Origin: Gigantopelta aegis
Lineage: Eukaryota > Mollusca > Gastropoda > Neomphalida > Peltospiridae
Assembly: GCF_016097555.1 (NCBI RefSeq)
Contig: NC_054701.1
Coordinates: 5,825,093 to 5,889,092, forward strand
Direction of reading: 5' to 3'
Length of the DNA: 64,000 bases
A program made the position numbers and the translations under genes. The notes beneath the pieces were generated by a model. That model was not told the origin of the DNA and did not search any database. It saw only the letters and a program-made list of their open reading frames with translations. How positions within the stretch are numbered: position 1 is the stretch's first letter; the number at the start of each line of letters is the position of its first letter. This document shows, piece after piece, positions 44,779-56,955 of this stretch.

Positions 44779-45501
44779 TTGAACCATTGATGAAAAAACG
44801 TCTGGAAAACTATATGTGGGATGGACAGAAAACCAGACAGACGTAGATGAAACCTATAGTCCCCTCTGGTTTAACTGGTAGGAGACTCATAACATTTACT
44901 GATTATACATTCACAACTAATGTAAACAATCATTTCATTAATTCCAAATAAAAAACCCAGCTGACATGATCTACAGGGTTGCAGAAATGGAAAATATTTA
45001 AGTAGCCTGACCGACCAGAACCAACTAAAATTTACTAGCCTGCCAGAATTTCTACTAGTCCACCAGTCTATAGAACAATATATTATTAACAATATTATAA
45101 TATACAGTGTTTTCATTTCAAATGACATATATAGACATATTGACAAAACATTATTAATAATATTTTGTAAGTGATCAACATCACGTGTCAAACGAAATAA
45201 AAAAGACTGACTATCAGGCTGGTAGTTGCATTTTTAAAATCGTCCGTAACAATTTTTACAAGCATTTGGCAAGTACTTTTTGCAGCTTTGATCTACACCG
45301 AAGCTAGGTCTGAGTCTGAAACTTACATGTTTTCAATATTTATATATTAACTGCGTTCATATCTTTAGATGGGCTATTTTCACAAAAAAGGGGCAAATAA
45401 CGGTAAAGACATTGCAGCTCCAATACTTTCCACAAAACAGCATATAATGTACATAAACAGGGATGCACATAAAAAGCATCATCGCTTGATACACTGGATA
45501 T
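44779..45501. other. Intergenic stretch between two hAT-type elements
   Basis: No host gene is seen. Positions 44977-45066 read 'acagggttgcagaaatgg' followed by repeats of 'actagcctgcca', which resembles the edge of another dispersed repeat. Nothing else is recognised. Confidence 0.45.
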
Positions 45502-45791
45502 CAGGGCCATACCACCCCTGAGAATCTTGTCCTTTTTTTTTTTTTTTTATATCTCCAGTAATAGCATAGAAATGTCAGGGTTTAATTTATATAGTGTTTA
45601 ATTCCCTGTATTTTGTATGTCATACACTCAGGTAATATTCTAGAGGTTATAATATGTTATACGGCTACAGGTCTCTGACCGTCCATATTAAATAATAATA
45701 CTGTATATCGAGACCAACGTGCTAAAAATAGAACAGGAAATGCATAACGGAAACCCTAATAGTTTGATATTTCGAGAATACAAAATCTAAA

Positions 45792-45892
45792 ATGGCAATG
45801 TCCAATTCTCCAATTTCTGATGCGCCTAGCGCTAAGAAGGCAAAGAGATACACATAGCAAAGTGTATCGTCTTTTTTTCACAAATCAACAAG
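45792..45892 (+). pseudogene. hAT transposase exon 1, premature stop at codon 22
   Basis: The ATG at 45792 opens MAMSNSPISDAPSAKKAKRY, a Ser/Pro then Lys-rich start common in this transposase group, followed by T, then TAG at 45855-45857, then QSVSSFFHKST up to an ACAAG/gtaagt donor. The peptide after the stop, with its SSFF motif, looks like genuine family sequence, so the TAG appears to be a point change. The exon lies 290 bp inside the element's left end, where a first exon is expected. If the TAG is real, the full-length protein cannot be made from this copy. Confidence 0.6.
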
Positions 45893-46217
45893 GTAAGTTG
45901 CTGTCAAGTCTTGAAAAATTACCATTTGCATTAATGTTGACACAATCGATGTCACGGACACGATGTGTTCAGTTGAATAATAAAATTAATGCTGATTGTA
46001 TATTGCCTAATCATCTTAATAGACCCTACTACTACTGTCCCTACTATTATAAAATAATATAAAAGTGTTGGGGTTTTTTGTGTGGTTTTTTGTTGTTGTT
46101 GTAATGAGGTGAGTTAATATAGCTGTATTCCTACAGAATCGTTTCCAGAAACAAAATGCGTGCACATAAGTTGCAGCAAGGCATGCATTGTCAAAGCTGC
46201 GTTCACCGACACGTGTT

Positions 46218-47052
46218 CACGAACGCTAAGGGACTGTCTAAAAATGTCATCACTTCTCCTTAAAGGAATAACCCTCTAATACTTTTCAACACCCCCTGCC
46301 CCATCCAAACTAATTTAGTCAGGGAAAAAGCAGGTGTTGAAATGTTTTGTGCCACAACACTTGTAGGACGAAACTGACAAGGTGTATCTTAAATGACAGA
46401 CTCGGCAAATCTTGAAACAAATCGGAAACAGGACATTTACGTATAATTGCCGAGACTAGTTTACGTGTAGTTCGTGAAAATGTTTGTTAAAGGTGGTTTG
46501 TCTGTTTTTCTATATTTTAATATGTTTTACTAAAACAAAATATAAGCAAGACTGCAGTTTAAAACAATTCGTGCAGTTTTTTTTCTATCAACGAATATCG
46601 TCCTCTGTCCACACGCAAGGCTCAGATTTTGACGCCATTTCTCTGTTAACCTGCCGTTTGGCTGACCGCTTCCAGAACTAATATATAGGAAAATGGCGTC
46701 AAAATGTGAGCGATGTATGTTGACAGTGGACGTTATTCGTTGATTGAAAACGCACACGAGTTTATTAAAACAGCAGTTTTACTTGTATTTTGCATTAGTA
46801 AAATATATTAAAAGATAGAAAAACAGGTTTAGAATTTCACTTTATAAATAAATAATAAATTAAAAAAAAACAGTAAAAAAAAAAAAAAACGAACTTTTGG
46901 ACACTTCCTTTTTCGACTTTTTATTTGCATGGGCGTTTTACCCCTCCTCCCCTCCCCCCCCCCCCCCCCCCCCCCCCTCCCCTCTCTCCCCTTCTGCGGG
47001 TTATTCGGTTAGAGAGAAGTGATGAAATTTTGAGACGGTCCCTAACGTTCAC
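46218..47052. mobile_element. Nested foldback element with long inverted arms
   Basis: The outer arms 'gaacgctaagggactgtc' through 'catcacttctc' at 46218-46262 are matched in reverse by 'gagaagtgatgaaattttgagacggtccctaacgttc' at 47013-47050. The inner arms 46486-46644 and 46687-46830 are a second long inverted repeat: 'caacgaatatcgtcc', 'cagattttgacgccattt' on the left and their reverse on the right. The centre is about 40 bp. A poly-C run lies at about 46950-46977. No coding content; it sits in the hAT transposase intron. Confidence 0.8.
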
Positions 47053-48254
47053 GAGCGCTTTGATTGAAGTCGACGACACATGATTGTGAACTTTCTTATT
47101 TGCTTGGTACACAATAAATATTGCATATCTTACCATAACTTGATGTTAAATTAATTTTAGGAAAATATAACATTTAAAAACACGCACAAAAAAAACCCAC
47201 AACACTATAACTGTTAAAATAAAATACATTTGTAATACTCAAAAAAATAATAATAATAATGTCAACTTTAAAAAAAGTCTTTACATTGTAGATTTTCCAG
47301 CTTGGTAAAAGCAGAAATGTCTTGGACGAGTTTATTAATTTTTGTAGAAATATGTAAAAGAACATTACTTAAATAGTTGTTGTATAAAGATGACGAATGC
47401 GCTAGAAAGCAAAGTGGCCGAAATTTAGTTTTTCTACTTAACAAAAATCACAATAATAAATGTTGAGAAAAAAGACCGTGTTCTTGGTAGCAGATTCTAC
47501 AGAAAGATGGTCTTAGTTGTATTGCAAAATGACCAAACTATATTAAAAAAGTTATATTATTTGTTAAATGAAACATATCCAATAAATTAAAAGATATGCA
47601 ATATTTATTTTGTACGAAGCCGTAACGAAGCTTTGTTTCTGTCATTCTGTCATAGGGCCTACCAAGTTGTGTTTTGGAATATTTCTCAATTATATATTAA
47701 TCAAAAGAGGTTCAATGATGAAATGGTTTCGTCTATATACATCTGTATTACGTACCAAATAAAACAATCCCGCACTCAGTATTGTGTACCCCCTTCCCCC
47801 TGTACGCATGGCATATGCAATGGGCAAGATCCACCAACACCACCCCACCCCACCCAACCCTCTGTATGCATACACATCCAATAACAATGAAATACATTGA
47901 CAATAATATATTTGAAATTTCGTTTCACAACTGCAAATGGCGCTGATCTCGTTTTGCATTGAACACTCGTAATTTTCAAATGAGGCACGAGATATCCAAC
48001 ACGCATGAAAAAATCAAATGCAAATACATGTAGTAAAATGCACTTAGTAACTGTTTTTGTTTGCTGCCCCCACCCACCCCACCCTCCATTACGCACTTTG
48101 TATGCATTGGACTGGTCCCCTCCTGCTATCTGTGTACGTAGGCCTACTATATGGACGACTCCTTTCATTGAGCCAATGTGCATTATGACGTCGTTCTAAG
48201 CCTAAATTTTGAAGGACTTGTGCAAAATGTAATAAGCTTCCATTTTTCTTTCAG
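47053..48254. other. Rest of the hAT transposase intron
   Basis: AT-rich DNA without an obvious exon. C-rich low-complexity patches occur at about 47785-47865 and 48065-48090. A pyrimidine-rich 'tttttctttcag' acceptor stands at its right end (48254). Confidence 0.5.
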
Positions 48255-48270
48255 TTCACATAACTGCCAC

Positions 48271-50596
48271 AAGTTCAGACAAGGTTTGCCAGATATCTAA
48301 CCCAGAATTGTCCACTTCCAATGCAGACACCTGCAATGCTGTTTTGGCTAGTTCCATGCAAATCCATTTACATGACCCTGCAGATTACAGAGTTGAAAAT
48401 CGCTCTGACGAAGACATCAAAGCTGTGTTTTTATCTGATGACGCAAAATTTACCCCCAGTGAAACGTTTAGCTTCCATGTCACTTCATGTAGAAAGTATA
48501 ACATTTCATGGGAACATAATCGACCATGGCTTAGATATAGTTTGAAAAATGATGCCGCCTTCTGCTCATATTGTTTGTGTTTCGGGACTGTGGCTGACTC
48601 GCCATTTGTAAAGAACGGCTATAAAAACTGGAAGAAAGCGGTTGGAGTGAAATACAGCTATCTGGACAAGCATGCGAAGTCTGTCGATCATGTATCTGCC
48701 AGTGAAAAGGTACATAATTTCCTATATTCGAGGCAGAATGTGGGTACTGATATCTACGCCAAAATGGATAAAGCCACGAAAATAGACCAGATACGAACCA
48801 AGAGAGGGATTCTGTCTATAATTGACATAATTATTTCATTGGGACAGAGAGGAATTTCGTTAAGAGGAAATTGGTGTAAGGATGAACAAAGAGAAGATGG
48901 GAACTTTGCTTTCTTCACCTTCTGGAAAGCAAAATTCGACAAAGATTCGTCAGAACACCTTATGCAAGCGAACAAAGTTGCAAAATATACTTCGCCCAAA
49001 ATTCAAAATGAAATAATTTTGATAATTGAAAAGAAAATCAGAGATAAAATAATTAATTCAATTCCCCAATACTGGAGCATACTAGCAGATGAAACGCAAG
49101 ATTGTGCTGCTTGTGAGCAAGTAAGTCTGTGCATTCGGTTCGTCAAGGACAACACAATTCACGAGGAGTTCCTTGGTTTTCAGGCTATTGAAAAAATGGA
49201 TGCACAAACCATAGCGGATACATTAGTGAACAGCGTTACAGGTTGGGGACTATGCATGGATGATTTAGTAGGGCAAGGATATGACGGGGCTTCAGTGATG
49301 AGCTCTTGCAAGAATGGGGTGCAGGCTAAAATTCAACAACAGTTTCCAAACGCTACATACGTTCATTGCCGATCACATGTTTTGGCTTTGGTAATTGCTA
49401 AAGGTTGTAAACAAGTTCCAGAAATCCAGAATCTATTTGACAACGTCGAGAAACTGACATGGTTTTTAGGCGGTAGTGCTAAGAGGAAGGCCTTGTTTAA
49501 AAGCTCAAGCGACTCTCATGAACTTGGTGATTTTCTTATTGAGCAAGCTGACCATGATGAAGAATTTGACATGTCGAACACGGCACTTATAAGAGGAGTA
49601 AACAAAAAATGTGTTCCAAAGTTTTGCTCAACTCGTTGGACTGCAAGGATTGATACTCTCTCGGCTCTTCTTCCAAAGTACAAGACGGTTTTGGAAACAC
49701 TTGAAAAGATTCAAGAAGCCAGTATTGGAGACTCGAAAAGAGATGCGGGATCTTATGCTCGACTGCTAACCGATCCACAGTTTCTTGTCTCACTTGTAGT
49801 GGCTCAGTTCATCTTGAGCTATTTCGCGTCCGTGACCAAAAGTCTACAAGCTGTCAACTGTGATCTAGGCTCAGCCTATCGTGACATCCACTTGTCCAAA
49901 GAAACTGTGGCTAAGGCACGCTGTGAATCAACATGGGATAAACTTTATGAACGAATCGAGTCCATCTGCAGTGAAATTGATGTGACTATAGTCAAGCCAA
50001 GGACCACAAAAATTCAACGCCACAGATCGAATGCCGGCGCAGATGTTTCACAAAGTGCCAAAGATTACTTCAGGGTGAACGTATTTTATCCGTTTATTGA
50101 TCATCTTCTTCAAGATCTCGACTCCAGGTTTTCCGACCAGCATAGTAACCTAGTGGCTGCTGAAGCACTCATACCCGTGAATTTGGAACATCTTACACCA
50201 ACATGCATGGCCAAAATAAATGAATACTATTCAAAATGTCTGAAACGGGGAGAGTATCTTCAAGTTGAAGTAGAGAAGTGGAAACACTTGTTCCAACATA
50301 CTCCAGTAGAGTCCAGACCAGCGGATGGTTGTACCACTTTGGCAGCCTGCAACAAAGTGTATTTCCCAGCAATTCACCGAATTCTGGTGATATTCCTCAC
50401 TACTCCTGTTGGCAGTGTGGCATGTGAAAGATCATTTTCAGCACTAAGGCGCTTGAAATTGTGGACCAGAGCAAGTATGGCCCATGATCGCCTTAGTGGA
50501 CTAGCTATGCTTCTTTGCCATCGGAACACACCATACATTCCTTGCCCAGAACAGATATACTCTACAAAATGTAACTGGAGACAATTAGCTCATTAA
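48271..50596 (+). CDS. hAT-family transposase (DUF4371 / hAT dimerisation type), main exon
   Basis: About 775 codons without interruption encode a nuclear DNA transposase related to P52rIPK/ZMYM-like proteins. An N-terminal TTF-type zinc-binding region shows C-R-K and AFCSYCLCFG with a following YLDKHAKSVDH. The DUF4371/RNase-H-like core has ADETQD (first catalytic Asp region), GQGYDGASVMSS (second) and VHCRSHVLALV. The hAT dimerisation region near the C-terminus has TTPVGSVACERSFSALRRLK, whose Glu is the likely third catalytic residue. Two acceptors are possible. One after 48254 has the better pyrimidine tract but is out of phase with exon 1; one after 'cacaag' at 48270 is in phase. There is no ATG at the left edge, so the start lies in exon 1. 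A poly(A) signal follows at 50640. Confidence 0.9.
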
Positions 50597-50639
50597 ATTA
50601 ATGTACTACAGCTGTAACAAATGTACAATACTGAACTGC

Positions 50640-50645
50640 AATAAA
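50640..50645 (+). terminator. Poly(A) signal of the hAT transposase
   Basis: AATAAA, 44 bp after the transposase stop, the natural position for its 3' end. Confidence 0.6.
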
Positions 50646-51626
50646 AACACAATGTGCTTCAATGTCACCTATACCACAAACTCAATATGTGGCATTGCGA
50701 AACAAGAGCTGTATCTACCTGACATATCTTACAGGAATGACCTACACATCAGATTCTTCAGGAATGTCCTACATTTACTATACAAATCAAACAAACCTGC
50801 AATTATTTGGAGAGGAAAAAACCGATTGCTATATCATGCTATCAGAAATTGAATATAACTTTAGAATTTGAATTCATGACGTCATACGGCCACTTGTCTA
50901 TTTAGACTTCGAAATAAAAAAAACACTTGTCTGTTTAGCTTGACGGATTGTTGTCACAGTAAGTCTGTTTAGCTTAAGAGTGCAGCTTTAAAAAAAACAT
51001 CTTAGACTTGACCCACCCAAGTGCTGTCCTAAATTTAATAATGCCCTCCAAAATAATATAGTAATTCAGATCCAACAACATCATGTCCCAACTCATCTAA
51101 ACCCTTCTTGCATTATAAAATCCTACAAGATAACTAAAGTCACCGTTTGAAAATGGCTAACTTTGCGAGTCCTTTAAATAATAATAATTTTAAAAAATCG
51201 GGTTACAATACTCTGCCAAATAATCATTGAAGTTGTTTAAATTTATTGTTGGAAATTGGTCAATTTTGTAATTCATGTCAGGAAATCATGCCCCGGACTT
51301 CTAAAAGGTTCCGCGTTCTTGGACAAGTCACAATTTGTTTTATATATAAAAAGTAGTGACCCCCCCCCCCCCCAATTAGGATTTTGATCAGGGTACGGCC
51401 CTGAAAAGGTCAAGATTTAATCTTTATAGTATGTTAAAAATTATATATAAAATTTAGTGCCCCCCCCCCATGGATTTTGGTCAGGGTACGGCCCTGGATA
51501 TGGTATTTGGCAATGTTGATGCATTACAAAAGCTTGTGATTAAAATTATACACCCAAAATGTCCACTCCGTTATTGTGTACAAAAGCACGTTATCGTTCT
51601 GGAAATACTATCCCTAAAATACTAAG

Positions 51627-52575
51627 CAGGGGACAATATTTCGAAATCTGAGGTAACCGGAAGTCGGTTCACATGGTTTTTACCTAGGTAATCAATTGTT
51701 CGGTTACGTGAATTATATTTGCATAACCCGTGGGTTACCTGATTGGTTACCTCAAAATTACGTTGCAATTATATTTTAAATACATAGTTTTTAGCTCAAA
51801 CACAAAGTTAAAACAAATACAAAAGAAAACATTTTATAGGCAATCCAATATTATGTCTACATATATTCCTTTAAGGGACACACCCTAGTTTCAACCCGTG
51901 ACAATTAACACTAAGTTTAGTTAATCTACAAACGTGTAACACATTTGGATAAAGTTACAATTGAGTGAAACATGAGTCTGTGACTTTGAAATGGTGAAAT
52001 ACCTTCTTAAAATTGATTAAAACTCGTCTCCATAACTGTTACTTCTCAGAAGCATGTGCGTTTTTAAAAATATGTGAAATACATTTTGTGATATTAAAAA
52101 CACCAGGATGACCAAAAACACTTTGAATGTACGGAAATTGATAATCTAAACAAAATCTAAGTAAAGTATAATTTAATGGTTATAATAGTAAAAAATATGC
52201 GTTAGTGTTTAAAAACTAGGGTATGTCCCTTTTAGAGATAAATAGCAGCAGATACTTTAGCCGTCCCTAGAGGTCCGAGCACATTTCTGTAAAACTTTTT
52301 TTAAAGTTTAGACTGGTTGCAAGTTACAACTGTTGCAATATAACGTTGTCTACTGGTTTGCTGCGCATCAAGTATAAAAAATTCAGCCTAAAACATTTGT
52401 CGGAATACTAGTAGTATGTCTGCGTGAATAAACTTCCTGCAATCGTGAAGTTTGCAAGTTTTAATTTCTGAACGGTTACAGGTCATGACGTAACCAATTT
52501 GCGGTTCGCATAAATTTAGTTTTGCGTAACCGACACGTGAACAGAACGGAGGTTCGCGTGAAATATTGTGCCCTG
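51627..52575. mobile_element. hAT-like non-autonomous element with 5-bp flanking duplication
   Basis: The ends CAGGGGACAATATTTCG and GTGAAATATTGTGCCCTG are inverted repeats and CTAAG lies directly outside both. Sub-terminal parts also mirror: 'aaccggaagtcggttcac' / 'gcgtaaccgacacgtgaac'. A second MITE (51874-52230) is nested inside. No long reading frame. Confidence 0.78.
51874..52230. mobile_element. Nested MITE
   Basis: The ends AGGGACACACCCTAGTTT and AAACTAGGGTATGTCCCT are 18-bp inverted repeats with one mismatch. TTTA lies outside both ends. It is AT-rich and non-coding. The superfamily is undetermined. Confidence 0.72.
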
Positions 52576-53384
52576 CTAAGTGTTTGCCTTTGAACTGCAA
52601 AATTTAAGTGAACCACTCACAAATACATGTTTCTTAAATTTCAATTTAAAATATTAAAATAAAAGTACACTGCATATAACTTTAAGTTGCACCTTCTTTT
52701 TTTTTTCATTTTATTAAATACTTATATTATCTACCAAAAAAAGGACAATTTTTTTTTTTTTACAGTGGTATCTTTATTGGGGCGAACTGGTTATGCACAT
52801 GGGGTTGAACTGACATCCTATTTGGGGGCAAACAGACATGGGGTGAACTGACTTGGGGGCGAAACGTCTCAGGTACCCCTTTCACAAAATCAAACTGTTG
52901 ACCACAGATGTGTTAGACTACGGTTAGGATCATGATTATGATTATACATGCGTATCTGCTTAAAATGGACGCTGGTACGGAGTTAAGAAGTAGAACGTCC
53001 TGAGAACCAAGAGGAAATCGAGTCATTTGACATTCACATTCGATGATTCGTGACATTCACATTGTGACATTGGATGATTGGTCACCGTGGGGTGGTGATG
53101 AAATCATTAATGCTTACAACAGTTGCTACTTGATTCGGACATATGCAAATGTTAACGTTGCTGCCAAAAGGAGAGAACTGGTACAGAATAAAAGTAACTA
53201 AATACAATAAAATCTAGTAAAAATACAGAAGTTAACTGTCCACTAGGCAAACGTTACATGGAGCGCGCCATTCTTGCTCTGCTTTGTGAGACATTTCCAC
53301 CGTTGTGATCAGGGATCAGGCTATTAATATAGGACCTAACAGTTCAAAGATCGAAGCTTTGTGCTATGTCCGATCCGTACATTC
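52576..53384. other. Intergenic stretch, no gene seen
   Basis: Positions 52770-52870 contain 'ggggcgaactggttatg', 'ggggttgaactgac' and 'tgggggcgaaacg', a pattern that looks like a dispersed repeat. T runs occur at 52700 and 52750. Nothing coding is recognised. Confidence 0.45.
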
Positions 53385-53612
53385 ATTCCGTCCCTGAGAT
53401 AGGTTCAAGCACGCTGTCCTGGGAACACACACCTCAGTTTTCTAGGCTGTCTGTCCAGGACAGCTGGTTAGTTGGTTAGTGGTTTGTGAGAGAGAAGAGA
53501 GTGTAGTGGCCTTAAAAACTCGTTCTGGGTTGAACCCGGTACCGGCCTGCGAACCCTGTACCTACCAGCCTGTAGTCCGATGGCTTAACCACAACACCAC
53601 CGAGACCGGTTA
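53385..53612 (-). mobile_element. SINE family B, minus strand
   Basis: On the minus strand the head is CCGGTCTCGGTGGTGTTGTGG, then 'agccatcggactacaggctgg' and a B box GGGTTCGCAGGCC. The body contains 'aaggccactacactc', 'tctctcacaaaccactaac' and 'aggtgtgtgttcccaggacagcgtgcttgaa'. It preserves the link between the satellite at 1-952 and this SINE. Confidence 0.87.
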
Positions 53613-53779
53613 GACACGTTAATATGTTATCCAATGTATGTAAAGTAATGTCATCTTACAGCTTAATTGCTATAAATAAGATATTATGCCATTTGTTAAT
53701 TGTTTAAAATTTTCTTACATTTATTTGATCTTAAATCACACTGTCCAGGGGATTTAGTTCAATGAACTGCTTGCTCAGG

Positions 53780-54830
53780 ACAGAGGTCTAGCTGCTATTA
53801 TTTCTATCTCCCTTACACGGACATAAAAAAATAGCTGCTATTGTCATATCATGTCATGTCATAGGGTTTTACGTGCACATTCAGAATAGCTGCTATTTTA
53901 AAAAAAAAAATTTAAAGAGATTTACGTGCACATTCAGAGCAAGCTGTTGTAGCACACGCCTATCCTGGCCACAGGGACCGGCCTTGGCCGGTTCCCTCTG
54001 TCCAGGACAGGAAAGGGTTGGGGGAGGGTTGTAGAGAGGGAACGCCTGCACTGGCAAGTGCAAGGGAGCACCAGCAGTCCAATGTTGGTGGCAGGCGGGG
54101 GGTATTTGGTGCTATGGAATTTTGAAAGTCCCGTAGGATTATGTCAAAGAGGAAGAGGTGCGCGTTTTACAGGAAGGAAATTTGGCGCAATTTTGATGGT
54201 CGTTTTAATTGAAATAGTGAAGAGAGCCAATAGGTTTTGCTTTTAGTATTCCGAAAGTGGCTCTTTATTATGACCGTCTTGGTGCTGTAGGGTGTCTCCC
54301 TAGGTTGCCCATAGGGCCCTTAGAAAGGGCCTGATCTCTTCTGGTCGTGGCATGACAACCCAGGGTAGACTCGAGCAATTTGTGCATGTTGGACGAGGTA
54401 GAGGCGTTGGTGGAGAGCTTGATGTTGGAAGCTTGTTGCCGTGGAGGTGGAGTAGGTTCGTCCGTTTTGCCCAAAGTCCTGCCAGCGCCAAGGAAAGTTT
54501 TGTTTTGGGTTTGGGGGAAGGGGCTGGCATTCTTTTGTCCAGTCCCTTCTGGGTGCAGTGCAGTGGTGTACTCGGAGCCGGTTTCTTTTGTCCGACTTCT
54601 TATTGGAGTACGTGCTGGGCCATTATTTGGTTTTGCGTATGGACGGGTGCATTGTTATCATTAGTTAGCTGCTATTACGTCTATCTCCCTTATATGGACA
54701 TAAAAATAGATGCTATTACTTCTGTCTCCCTTACATGGACATAAAAATAGCTATTACGTCTATCTCCCTTACATGGACATAAAAATAGCTGCTATTACGT
54801 CTATCTCTCATATATGGACATAAAAATAAA
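53780..54830. mobile_element. Unclassified G-rich dispersed element between short tandem repeats
   Basis: The unit 'gctgctattacgtctatctc', 'ccttacatggacataaaaat' occurs at 53790-53835 and again about four times at 54666-54823, bracketing an unrelated 830-bp G-rich segment. That segment starts with 'tttacgtgcacattcagagc' and 'gtagcacacgcctatcctgg', akin to the left modules at 4783 and 21880. Overlapping open frames there (for example 54352-54744) have no recognised domain. Confidence 0.5.
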
Positions 54831-55014
54831 ACAAAGTAGGCCTAATAAATGATTAATATAGCTGTTGCTAATTCCTCTCACTAACCCCCAGAAATGTTTG
54901 GGTTTTTGGTGGGGGTTTTTTACATGTTAGTTTCAAAATGGCCTTTCCGTTTTGGCGCAGTTCCGTTTTTGTGTTAACCCGAGAAACCCGTATGAACCAC
55001 CTATGGAGTGTGGG

Positions 55015-55441
55015 TGTGGGGGGGGGGGGGGCGGAGCACTGACGGATCGGATACAAACTGTCAGATTTTGTCTAAAACACCCCCCCCCCCCTAAATCTGA
55101 TGCCACAGAGCATTAGTTTGATTATTCTCGAGTCCAGTCATGACATTAAACTTATGTCTCGTAGGCAGACACTTTGCTCTGCGTCGCCACAAAAAAAAAA
55201 AAATACAACGCATGTTCATTTCGCATAGATGGGGGGGGGGGGGGGGCGGAGCACTGACGGATCGGATACAAACTGTCAGATTTTGTCTAAAACACACACA
55301 CCCCTAAATCTGATGTCACAGAGCATTAGTTTGATTATTCTCGAGTCCAGTCATGACATTAAACTTATGTCACGTAGGCAGACACTTTGCTCTGCGTCGC
55401 CACAAAAAAAAAAAAATACAACGCATGTTCATTTCGCATAG
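55015..55441. repeat. Tandem duplication of about 212 bp
   Basis: Two copies, 55018-55228 and 55229-55441, each begin with a G run and GCGGAGCACTGACGGATCGG and end with a poly-A run followed by 'tacaacgcatgttcatttcgc'. They are about 97% identical apart from homopolymer length. Part of the unit recurs in reverse at about 57035-57105. Confidence 0.92.
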
Positions 55442-55539
55442 AGGCGTAGTTTCTTCAAGTAGCGTTTGTACTGGTTAACAACATGTAAGCTTAATGTCAT
55501 GACTGAGGCATGAGTTCGACCCGTATCCCCCTTTGGTTT

Positions 55540-56955
55540 AAACAATATTTATTAGCAGATCAAATCTGGGACTGGCCAACAGGCAAGTGCCTATATTAAG
55601 GCCTCTCCCTACATTTAAACAAATATGCATGTTATACATCAAGATGGCTAGAGCAATATTACAATAAAAATAACACGGATAGTTGGGGGGGGGGGGGTAG
55701 AAGAGAGGAAGGTGTTAAAGAAACAGAATAAATAGCAAATAGAATGGTTAAATGATTAATTGATCTCGAAACGCTTACTATTAATAAGAAAATTTTGAAC
55801 ATATTTAAATATAGAGATATTATCTTCGACACTTAAATTAGAATTTCCAAATAGTAAAGTATGACACTTGAGATTATAATAGTTCCAGTAAATGGGTATT
55901 GCGAGCTGCAGCGTATGTTGGACAAAAACACAATTTTTTTTTAGCATCTTCAACTGGATGGTCACAAATACAAGAAGGGGTATCTGTCACGTGTCGTACA
56001 AATTTGTGACCATTCAAGTCACTGGTACCCAAACGGAGTCGGATATGTAGAATCTGTTGCCTATCACCTTTATAGAAATGGGTTGGAACAGCAGAGTCGT
56101 GTTTGTTCATTTGTATTTTAAACAATTTTAGTGAAGAAGAATTTCTAATATCAGGCAACAGATTGTTCCATAATTTTACTGCAGAAGGAAAGGAGTTCGA
56201 AAACAATTTTGTTCGACAAACATATGTTTGCAGGTTCTCCGCATTATGCGTATGGTATTCATTGCGTTCAGCAGCAGAGCGAGGTTGTTGTAAGGTTGAA
56301 CAAGTTGGTAACATGTTATTTGAAAGTTTATACATAATACCGAGTTTGTGACGTTTCCTCCTTTCTAGTAAAGGTATGAAACCGGTTTCTCTATATAACA
56401 ATTGGTGAGATGTTCCTCTAACGGCACCAAAATTGTACGGAGAGCATCGAATTGGAGATTTTTACGAATGTTTGCCTGATAGAGAGTAACAGTTGTCCCA
56501 GATGATATCTGCATAGTCAAATATGGGAAGAATGAATGATCTGTATATTTTTTTCTAATGCCCTTCTAGATAATCTAAATTTGAATGAACGAAGACAGTT
56601 TATCATTTTACTGGCCTTATCCACAATATCTTTTATGACAGTCCCAATCTTCAGATTTTGGAAACGTTAGACCCAAATGTTTATGAACCTCAACCTCAGA
56701 TATCTGAACATTGTCTAAGAATAACCTAGGATTATCAGTGCTTACATTTTTACGATTGAAAGTCATTGTTTCAGTTTTATTAGGACAAAATTTTACTAAC
56801 CATTTTTTCCCCCATCTATTAGTTTCAAATTTTACAACATGCATTAGGATTTTCAACAGTTATATACAGCGAAGTATCATGAGCAAACAGTCGTATATTT
56901 GAGGTGATATCACTTACAATATCATTTACAATATCAAAAACAGAATAGGACCGTA
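55540..56955 (-). pseudogene. 5'-truncated non-LTR retrotransposon (LINE), reverse transcriptase remnant
   Basis: On the minus strand, broken frames encode the last part of a LINE ORF2. Near 56900 is RLFAHDTSLYIT, the position of the catalytic (Y/F)ADD motif, here with His in place of the first Asp. Next, 56856-56617 carries RWGKKWLVKF, NKTETMTFNRK and HKHLGLTF, typical of CR1/jockey-type elements. A 175-codon frame (56401-55874) carries KLWNNLLPDIRNSSSLK and RLRLGTSDLNGHKF, ending in a Cys/His zinc-knuckle-like CICDHPVEDA. The 3' UTR ends near 'ctaataaatattg'. Frameshifts and the lost Asp mean it is dead. Clade assignment is tentative. Confidence 0.82.

Larger units (their letters stand above)
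45502..51496 (+). mobile_element. hAT-superfamily DNA transposon, about 6 kb, near-autonomous
   Basis: The left end CAGGGCCATACC and right end GGGTACGGCCCTG are inverted repeats typical of hAT. The 5-bp string GATAT lies directly outside both ends (45497-45501 and 51497-51501). The right terminus is duplicated: an inner copy of 'gatcagggtacggccctg' ends at 51404, and both copies are preceded by C runs. The element holds a two-exon transposase gene and a nested foldback element at 46218-47052. The length is large for hAT because of the nested insertion and a 2.3-kb intron. Confidence 0.75.

Noticed and set aside
46921..47136. 71-codon frame with a long Gly run
   Set aside because: The glycines are the translation of a poly-C tract inside the foldback element.
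48308..48310. Transposase start at 48308
   Set aside because: The codon there is TTG, not ATG, and the frame is open further left to an acceptor; the start belongs in exon 1.
54268..54744. Several overlapping frames of 68-130 codons on both strands
   Set aside because: Located in a G-rich dispersed repeat; overlapping in opposite frames, low-complexity composition, no domain.
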